DNA of 20,300 bases, taken from NCBI GenBank assembly GCA_002441395.1, contig DJVZ01000055.1, positions 40,846 through 61,145 of the forward strand. Direction: 5' to 3'. Position numbers and translations under genes: made by a program. The stretch is from Spirochaetaceae bacterium UBA6243 (lineage in GTDB: Bacteria; Spirochaetota; Spirochaetia; Treponematales; Rectinemataceae). Below are positions 15,418 through 20,300 of the stretch, one piece after another. The notes below the pieces were generated by a model. That model was given only the letters and a program-made list of their open reading frames with translations, was not told where the DNA came from and ran no database searches. Within the stretch, counting starts at the first letter, position 1. Each line of letters starts with the position of its first letter.

Positions 15418-15486
15418 ATAGCGAGACAAAGAGCGGTGGCCTAAGGCAAGACCAGCCCCGTAGCCGGGTTCCCGTCGCGTTTGTCC

Positions 15487-16584
15487 TCAGACGGCCAGCG
15501 CGCCGCCTTCCATCACCGCGACTTCCTCTCCGGTCGGCATGAGGAGCACGACTGTGGGCGACTTCACGAGTCCGTCAAGGTGGATGAGGGCGGGCGCATC
15601 CTCATCGTAGTTCGCCCCTATCGCGAAATGGATGGTGCCCATGACCTTCTCGTCCTCGAGCATGTTCCCGCCGATGCGCGCCGCCGGATTGAGGCCGATG
15701 CCGAATTCTCCCAGGTGCCGCGCATTCGTGCCATATGAGAGCGCGAGCTCTGGTGCCATCCCCTGGTCGCGCACGAGGGTTGCCGCCATATTGAGACCGT
15801 GCATCAAGGCCTTTTCGAGCCTCCGCGCTTCTTCTCCGCCTTCGATGCCCATCACATAGCCGCCTCTCACCGTACAGGCGATGGGTGTCCGGATCACGAT
15901 ATCGCCAGCGATGTCGGAGATCGAGCCGTCGAATACGATAGTTCCCTCGGCGGATTTGATTGCCGGAGAAATGAATACTTCACCGGCGGGAAGGTTGCCG
16001 CCTGCGCCGGCGTTGCGAAAATCGCCATCGTCGCGCATCGCCTTTCTGCCAGACACGCTGAATGTAATGTCGGTGCCGCGCGGACTTCTCACCATCACGG
16101 CGGAGGCCTCGTCCAGCAGAGCCTCCAGCCTGTCCGCGGTGTCCCGCATGGCTGCGTAATCGACGGGAACGGCGCGGACGAAGATGTCTTTGGTGATGCC
16201 GGGCGTCCAGACGGCCCGAATCGTCTGTATGCCGTGCAGGAGATAGTTGAAGATGTGGTCGTACGAGCGGCCGTCGGCCCCGGCGAGCGGTGCGGCGAGC
16301 CGCGCTTTGTCCTTTCCCAGCTTTTCCGTCGAGATGGACAGAATGACGTCGGGGCGCGCCTCGATCGCGCGCAGGACTTCGTCCTCGGCGAAATCCGCCT
16401 GCGTTTTTACCGGCTGGTAGAGAAGCCCTGCCTGAGCTCCCATCGCTCTGGCCTGTTCATACAACGCCGCGGCGATCTCGGCCTGCTCGGTGTCGGGGTT
16501 CGTGACGATGAGGATCTTCTCGTTTTTTTTAAGCTCGAGACACTGGGAGAGCGCGATATGCGCAGTTTCGGAAAGAGAGTGCAC
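15487..16584 (-). CDS. M29-family aminopeptidase (AmpS-like)
   Basis: 365 residues, the usual length for M29 metallo-aminopeptidases, which remove N-terminal residues from peptides in the cytoplasm using two metal ions. The family segments are present: GTDITFSVSGRK, GNLPAGEVFISP (metal-ligand Glu), LGEFGIGLNP (second Glu), GTIHFAIGANY and HLDG with the His and Asp ligands. The start is GTG at 16584, chosen because AGGAG lies about 8 nt upstream. That site overlaps the TAG stop of tsaD, which is only 10 bp away, so the two genes are surely in one operon. No signal peptide is seen. Confidence 0.9.
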   Translation of the reverse strand: MHSLSETAHIALSQCLELKKNEKILIVTNPDTEQAEIAAALYEQARAMGAQAGLLYQPVKTQADFAEDEVLRAIEARPDVILSISTEKLGKDKARLAAPLAGADGRSYDHIFNYLLHGIQTIRAVWTPGITKDIFVRAVPVDYAAMRDTADRLEALLDEASAVMVRSPRGTDITFSVSGRKAMRDDGDFRNAGAGGNLPAGEVFISPAIKSAEGTIVFDGSISDIAGDIVIRTPIACTVRGGYVMGIEGGEEARRLEKALMHGLNMAATLVRDQGMAPELALSYGTNARHLGEFGIGLNPAARIGGNMLEDEKVMGTIHFAIGANYDEDAPALIHLDGLVKSPTVVLLMPTGEEVAVMEGGALAV

Positions 16585-16594
16585 TGTTCCGCTC

Positions 16595-17602
16595 CTATCG
16601 CCGCTTGAAATCCACGACCCGGGAGCTGGGGGCTATGTCCCAGCCGTCGGTCTCTCCGCGGCTGAAATAATGCCACGCGATCCCGGCGACCATCGCCCCG
16701 TTGTCCCCGCACAGGGCCAGGGGCGGGAAAAACACTCGGAGATCGTCGTTTTTCCCGAGTTCGCGCCGGAGGTACGCGTTGGCGGCGACGCCGCCACCGG
16801 CCACGACAGTCTGGATGCCCGTGTCGCGCACGGCCCTGTACAGGCGCGAAAGCAGTATGTCTATCGCTGTCTTGCGAAAGCTCGCGGCGATGTTTTCGGG
16901 GGTGGCTGTGGCACCCGGCCGCATATATGACGGCAGATGGTGTATCACCGCGGTCTTCAAGCCCGAGTAGGACACGTCGTAGCGGTGCTCGCCCTTGTGC
17001 AGGGAGGGTAGGGGGAACTTGAACGCGCGCTCGTCCCCCCGTTCCGCCAGCTGATCGATGACGAGCCCTCCCGGATACCCGAATCCGTAGTGCTTTGCCA
17101 CCTTGTCGAAGGCTTCTCCCGCCGCGTCGTCGATTGTCGTGCCCAGAACCGTGATTTTGTCGAAATCATCGGCCCGGCAGATGATCGTATGTCCTCCCGA
17201 CACAAGGAGCCCCAAAAACGGATATTCGATGTGGCTTGCGAGCTGAGGCGCGTACAGGTGCGCGAGCATGTGGTTTACGCCCTTGAAAGGCAAATTGCGC
17301 GACCACGCAAGGGCTTTGGCAAATGAAAGTCCCACTGCCAGCGAGCCGATAAGGCCCGGCTTTGCGGTCGCCGCGATGCCGTCGATCGACGCCACCCCTA
17401 TCCCCGCTTCGGAGAGGGCGCGCTTCACCGCCCCCATAATCCACTCGATGTGAGCGCGGCTCGCCACTTCCGGCACGACGCCCTGATACCGCTCGTGGAG
17501 GGGAATTTGCGTCATGATGACATTCGAAAGGATGCGGCTCCCGTCTTCCACAACCGCGGCTGCACACTCATCGCATGAGGTTTCAATGCCCAGAATCCGC
17601 AT
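16595..17602 (-). CDS. tsaD: tRNA threonylcarbamoyladenosine (t6A) biosynthesis protein TsaD
   Basis: 335 residues, standard for TsaD (formerly Gcp/YgjD), which with TsaB and TsaE moves the threonylcarbamoyl group to A37 of tRNAs that read ANN codons. Seen in sequence: the start MRILGIETSCDE, the metal site NHMLAH with H111 and H115, LLVSGGHT, the GEAFDKVAK region and a C-terminal GGVAANAYLR and CGDNGAMVA. The ATG at 17602 gives the canonical N-terminus; a GTG at 17641 in frame would add 13 unlikely residues. The start overlaps the end of the upstream deacetylase gene by 20 bp. TsaB and TsaE are not in the window. Confidence 0.97.
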   Translation of the reverse strand: MRILGIETSCDECAAAVVEDGSRILSNVIMTQIPLHERYQGVVPEVASRAHIEWIMGAVKRALSEAGIGVASIDGIAATAKPGLIGSLAVGLSFAKALAWSRNLPFKGVNHMLAHLYAPQLASHIEYPFLGLLVSGGHTIICRADDFDKITVLGTTIDDAAGEAFDKVAKHYGFGYPGGLVIDQLAERGDERAFKFPLPSLHKGEHRYDVSYSGLKTAVIHHLPSYMRPGATATPENIAASFRKTAIDILLSRLYRAVRDTGIQTVVAGGGVAANAYLRRELGKNDDLRVFFPPLALCGDNGAMVAGIAWHYFSRGETDGWDIAPSSRVVDFKRR

Positions 17603-18635
17603 GTCCGGTATTCTCTTCGGCTTGCATCCGCATGTATTCACTGATGGTCGAAAGCGAGTATCCTTCTTCGACCAATTCCGGATAGATATTCATCAGGGTG
17701 GCGGCGAGATTGGACGACCAGACGTGCCCGATCATCACCGCGGCGCTGTTCTTCCGCGCTATGCGCTTGCCCTCGTCGATTGCCGCGAGGATTGATTCAC
17801 GATCAGTATTGTTGTCAAGAAACACATTTCGCTCCATATATGGCGTCCCCATTTCCTGGCAGAGCCGCACAGTGACAGTTCCCGGCGCCGTAAGAGAATC
17901 AAGATAATACATGCCACGTTCTTTGACAAGTTTCAGGATAGGCTCCATCGCCTTCTCGTCCCGGGTCACCGCAGATCCCATGTGGTTGTTCATTCCCGCA
18001 GGAGGATAGGGGAAGCTGTCGATGTTCTCAGCCACCGTTTTTTCAATCGTCGCGTCGTCCATCGCAAGATATACCGCGTGGGGACCGGGATCGTTGCCTC
18101 CCAAGGCCTCCATAGGCTGATGGAGGATGAATTCCTTGCCCGCGTCACGGATGGCGAGCACTGAATCGGTGCTGTGGGGAAGCTGGGGAAGTACCGCGAA
18201 GGTGATCGGGAAAGGCAGCTTCAGAAAAGGCTTGAGCTCGCCATTGTTGTAGCCTACGTCGTCGATCACGATGATGAGGGTGGGGTGCCCGGTGACTCTC
18301 GGAGCTTCCTCCTGAGGGCCTTGAGGCCGCGCGAGCCGGGCCACGGCCGTGCCGTCACCTTGAGGAGTCGACTGCGATTCATTGGTGGGCGCAGAACCTG
18401 AGAGCGGCTGGGTCTTTTGTCCTTGCCCGCTCTGGGGAATCACTTTCAGGTCTTCATATCCTGGAGGGAGTTCAATCACATACTCTGGTGTGCCATAGGG
18501 GCTTTTTTGGGTTTTTTGCGACGATTCTTTGGGTGTACAGGAATTTATGATTGCAGAGGCCGCGAATGCCGCGAGAGCGGCACTCGCCAGGATGAGTGCA
18601 TACGAAAAACCCCGGTGAACATGTTTTTTTCTCAC
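17583..18635 (-). CDS. Divergent polysaccharide deacetylase family protein (YibQ/DUF610)
   Basis: 350 residues from a GTG at 18635. The basic N-terminus (RKKHVHR) and hydrophobic segment end at IINSC, a possible relaxed spirochaetal lipobox with Asn at -2, so it is membrane-anchored, possibly as a lipoprotein. A Pro/Gln/Ser-rich linker of about 80 residues follows, then the deacetylase-like domain: IIVIDDVGYN, FAVLPQLPHS, EFILHQPMEAL, GMNNHMGSAVT, YYLDSLT, NVFLDNN and MIGHVWS. These are the conserved blocks of the YibQ family, thought to act on cell-envelope polysaccharide but not well characterised. No ATG is available before the domain; a TTG at 18701 is a less likely start. No ribosome site precedes the GTG, and a -10-like box ends 6 nt upstream. 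It overlaps tsaD by 20 bp. Confidence 0.88.
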   Translation of the reverse strand: MRKKHVHRGFSYALILASAALAAFAASAIINSCTPKESSQKTQKSPYGTPEYVIELPPGYEDLKVIPQSGQGQKTQPLSGSAPTNESQSTPQGDGTAVARLARPQGPQEEAPRVTGHPTLIIVIDDVGYNNGELKPFLKLPFPITFAVLPQLPHSTDSVLAIRDAGKEFILHQPMEALGGNDPGPHAVYLAMDDATIEKTVAENIDSFPYPPAGMNNHMGSAVTRDEKAMEPILKLVKERGMYYLDSLTAPGTVTVRLCQEMGTPYMERNVFLDNNTDRESILAAIDEGKRIARKNSAAVMIGHVWSSNLAATLMNIYPELVEEGYSLSTISEYMRMQAEENTGHADSGH

Positions 18636-18641
18636 GAGGCT

Positions 18642-18670
18642 ATGGTATCTTGAACAAAAGCGTTCATCAA
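18642..18670 (-). promoter_or_regulatory. Candidate leaderless promoter of the polysaccharide deacetylase operon
   Basis: On the minus strand: TTGATG (18670-18665), a 17-nt spacer, TACCAT (18647-18642), then 6 nt and the GTG start. Each hexamer matches 4 of 6. It would drive deacetylase, tsaD and the M29 gene. Its geometry equals that of the HAD and lysK promoters. Confidence 0.38.
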
Positions 18671-18689
18671 GGCGATTGTGTACAAAAAT

Positions 18690-18726
18690 CGCGCGGCGCA
18701 ATAGTTAGGATAGGCCACCACGCCGC
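18690..18726 (-). terminator. Weak candidate terminator after the sigma factor gene
   Basis: On the minus strand GCGGCG (18726-18721) can pair with CGCCGC (18698-18693) across a 22-nt loop, followed by GCGATTTTTG. The stem is short and the loop long, so this is tentative. It would separate the sigma gene (stop at 18753) from the deacetylase operon. Confidence 0.3.
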
Positions 18727-18752
18727 TGCAAAAAGAATGTTGCTTAAATGTG

Positions 18753-19574
18753 CTATGCGGTCAAGCCCACACTCGCCGCTGCTTGCCACAGCGACTGCAA
18801 TGCTTTTTTTTCAATGTGCCGTACCGTTTCCGCCGAACAGCCGACAACTGAGCCAACTGCTTTCAGCGATTGTTCGCGCCCGCTGCCAAGTCCAAATCGC
18901 CGCGACACCACCTCGCGTTCCCGCGCAGAAAGAGTGGATAAAAGCCACGTGCTCTCCCATGCGATGCTTGCTTTTTCGATCTCTCGCTCCGGATTATAGC
19001 GCCAGTCTTCATAGACCTCGAGGATTGAAAGCTCGTCTTCGCCAGCCTGTTCCAGCGCCACGGGCTGGTCTCCCATATGAAGAATGGCGGAGACTTCAGA
19101 CTCGCTGCAGCCCATCTCCGATGCGAGCTCTTTCCCGGTAGGTGCCCGCGATATTTCGAGGCTCTTGCGCATCTGGATGGCATTGATCCGCCGCAGTGCG
19201 TCTTCTTTTCTGTGCGGCAGGCGAATCTGACGGCCCGTGTTCACCAGGGAGCGCGAGATGGCCTGGCGAATCCACCAGACGGCGTATGTCGAAAATTTGA
19301 CGTTTTTGCCGGCATCAAAGCGCTCGGCGGCTTTCACAAGTCCTATATTGCCTTCCTGAATCAGGTCCAAAAGGGAATGCGGCGGAGTCCACATGGATTT
19401 TGCGATGCGGACCACAAGACGCAAATTGCCTTCCACGAGACGCTTGAGGGCCTTTTTGTCCCCTTTCGCGATTTTTCCGGCCAATATCGATTCCTCTTGT
19501 CGACTCACGAGGGGGATTTTACGAATTGAATCAAAATAGAGCGAGAGACTTTCGTCACTGTCGGCAATGGCCAT
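18753..19574 (-). CDS. RNA polymerase sigma factor, RpoD/RpoS family (group 2-like)
   Basis: 273 residues. Region 1.2 (DESLSLYFDSIRKIPLVSRQEE), region 2 (NLRLVVRIAKSM, LLDLIQEGNIGLVKAAERFD, KFSTYAVWWIRQAISRSL), region 3 and region 4 with its helix-turn-helix (LKAVGSVVGCSAETVRHIEKKAL) are all present; region 1.1 and the large non-conserved insert of housekeeping RpoD are absent. That size resembles the short RpoS of Borrelia, so it is likely an alternative sigma factor directing a stress, growth-phase or envelope regulon. Region 2.4 (ISRSLVNTGRQIRLP) differs from the housekeeping RALADQGRTIRIP, so the -10 preference may differ. The ATG at 19574 has a strong GGGAGG. Upstream is a leader of about 75 nt and a promoter overlapped by a 12-bp inverted repeat. 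The exact class is inferred. Confidence 0.93.
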   Translation of the reverse strand: MAIADSDESLSLYFDSIRKIPLVSRQEESILAGKIAKGDKKALKRLVEGNLRLVVRIAKSMWTPPHSLLDLIQEGNIGLVKAAERFDAGKNVKFSTYAVWWIRQAISRSLVNTGRQIRLPHRKEDALRRINAIQMRKSLEISRAPTGKELASEMGCSESEVSAILHMGDQPVALEQAGEDELSILEVYEDWRYNPEREIEKASIAWESTWLLSTLSAREREVVSRRFGLGSGREQSLKAVGSVVGCSAETVRHIEKKALQSLWQAAASVGLTA

Positions 19575-19643
19575 GATTTTCCTCCCAAGATAGTTCTCGA
19601 AAGAATAGCAAGCAAGCCATGTGCCAAAATGAGATTTTTCTTA

Positions 19644-19682
19644 AAATAATTCTATATGCTTATACAATTCATAGAATTATTT
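19644..19682. repeat. Perfect 12-bp inverted repeat upstream of the sigma factor gene
   Basis: AAATAATTCTAT (19644-19655) and ATAGAATTATTT (19671-19682) are exact reverse complements separated by 15 nt. The arms bracket the candidate -10 box and overlap the -35 box of the sigma gene. It could be an operator for a dimeric regulator or form an RNA hairpin; there is no clean T-run for a terminator on the minus strand. Confidence 0.7.
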
Positions 19683-19685
19683 CAA
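19659..19685 (-). promoter_or_regulatory. Candidate promoter of the sigma factor gene
   Basis: On the minus strand: TTGAAA (19685-19680), a 15-nt spacer and TATAAG (19664-19659). Both hexamers match 5 of 6, but the spacer is short. It would give a leader of about 75 nt. A second, weaker choice is TTGCTT-N17-TATCTT nearer the gene. Confidence 0.4.
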
Positions 19686-19739
19686 TCGGCTGTCAAACAG
19701 TAATGTGCCCTGGGAGTCGATATGGCACCCAAGTGTATG

Positions 19740-19796
19740 ATAAAAAACAACTTTTTCAAAAAGGAAAGTCTACAAAATAAGACAGTCGTGTAGACC
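19740..19796 (-). terminator. Rho-independent terminator of the M23 peptidase gene
   Basis: One base after the stop codon, on the minus strand, GTCTACA (19795-19789) pairs perfectly with TGTAGAC (19774-19768) around a 14-nt loop, and the transcript continues TTTCCTTTTT and then a second T-run. The 7-bp stem is modest, but placement and tail fit a terminator. Confidence 0.6.
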
Positions 19797-20300
19797 TTAC
19801 TTGAGATATTTCCGCGGATCAACCGCCTGGCCGTTGCGGAAAATGCTAAAGTGAAGGTGGGGCCCCGTGCTCTGGCCGGTATTGCCGGATCGACCAATCA
19901 CTTCTCCCTGATTCACACCCGCTCCTTTATGGGTGAGCACCGTATTGAGATGGGCGTAGAGCGACTGGTAGCCATCGGCGTGTCGTATTATCACATAATT
20001 GCCGAATACCGCGTTGTAGCCTGTATCGGCGACTTTGCCTTCACGGGTGGCTTTGACAGAGGTGCCTTTATTGACCACGATATCGATCGCCGCATGAAAT
20101 GTCCGCTGGCCACTGAATGGGTTTATACGATAGCCAAAGGGCGAAGAGATTGGACCGCGGACCGGCCAAACGAAGGTTTCACCATAGAAATTGCGCAGTA
20201 CCGACGCATCGAGTTTCGCGTTGGGGATGAAGAGCCGGTCTCCAACCCGGATCGTCGATGATGAAATATTGTTCGCATCGGCAATGCGCGTCATATCCAC
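19797..20300 (-). CDS. LysM/M23-family murein endopeptidase, partial (5' end outside window)
   Basis: The last 168 codons are visible; the frame stays open to the right edge. It begins inside a LysM repeat (RIADANNISSSTIRVGDRLFIP), which binds peptidoglycan, followed by a lysostaphin-type M23 domain: WPVRGPISSPFGYRINP, FHAAIDI with the HxxxD zinc ligands, YAHL and GPHLHF. M23 enzymes cut peptide crosslinks in murein during growth or division, in the periplasm. The domain ends a few residues after PHLHF, a normal C-terminus. A terminator follows at once, so it is the last gene of its unit. YibQ-type deacetylases often neighbour M23 proteins (EnvC) in other bacteria, and one lies two genes away. 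Confidence 0.93.
   Translation of the reverse strand: MDMTRIADANNISSSTIRVGDRLFIPNAKLDASVLRNFYGETFVWPVRGPISSPFGYRINPFSGQRTFHAAIDIVVNKGTSVKATREGKVADTGYNAVFGNYVIIRHADGYQSLYAHLNTVLTHKGAGVNQGEVIGRSGNTGQSTGPHLHFSIFRNGQAVDPRKYLK

Noticed and set aside
15430..15480. GC-rich small hairpins between the M29 gene and lysK
   Set aside because: CCCG-GCTA-CGGG gives only a 4-bp stem with no T-run, so I do not call a terminator or RNA gene; the GGTTCCC-like string is not part of a tRNA cloverleaf.

Overview
The window is about 20.3 kb of moderately GC-rich bacterial chromosome, densely packed with ordinary operons. I see no insertion sequence, phage gene, CRISPR array, rRNA or tRNA. Several features together suggest a spirochaete (Treponema or Rectinema-like): a class I (archaeal-type) lysyl-tRNA synthetase, a short RpoD/RpoS-family sigma factor, a multimeric [FeFe]-hydrogenase typical of fermentative anaerobes, and lipoproteins with relaxed lipoboxes. 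That assignment is inference; no marker was searched.

Left arm (1-6912, all minus strand). Transcription starts from a good promoter near 6950 and runs through a three-gene [FeFe]-hydrogenase operon: a NuoE-like subunit, a 1064-residue NuoF-like subunit fused to a GltD/NfnB-like flavoprotein, and the catalytic subunit HydA. Next come a HAD-family phosphatase with its own apparent promoter and a truncated gene for an AlkZ-like DNA glycosylase that runs off the left edge and is open to base 1.

Middle (7103-13804). An AT-rich divergent control region separates the hydrogenase operon from a plus-strand set: a divergent NadD-like nucleotidyltransferase, adenylate kinase, and a secreted alpha/beta-hydrolase-like protein whose catalytic Ser and His are both replaced. 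A minus-strand lipoprotein of unknown family follows, then plus-strand nucleoside diphosphate kinase and an M3 oligoendopeptidase.

Right arm (13795-20300, all minus strand). Reading from the right edge: a partial LysM/M23 endopeptidase with a terminator, a sigma-70-family factor behind a promoter overlapped by a 12-bp inverted repeat, a tightly packed trio (divergent polysaccharide deacetylase, TsaD, M29 aminopeptidase), and class I LysRS. LysRS converges on the oligoendopeptidase gene, and both genes end inside one shared 10-bp palindrome.

The most interesting items are the NuoF-GltD fusion, in which a GltD-type NADP(H)-type flavoprotein occupies the place of the usual C-terminal ferredoxin domain of the hydrogenase flavin subunit; the Ser-for-Cys L1 motif of HydA; the catalytically dead-looking hydrolase; and several genes whose -10 box lies only 6-8 nt before the start codon with no Shine-Dalgarno sequence, suggesting leaderless mRNAs. 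I did not find a clearly new multi-gene defence or mobile system.
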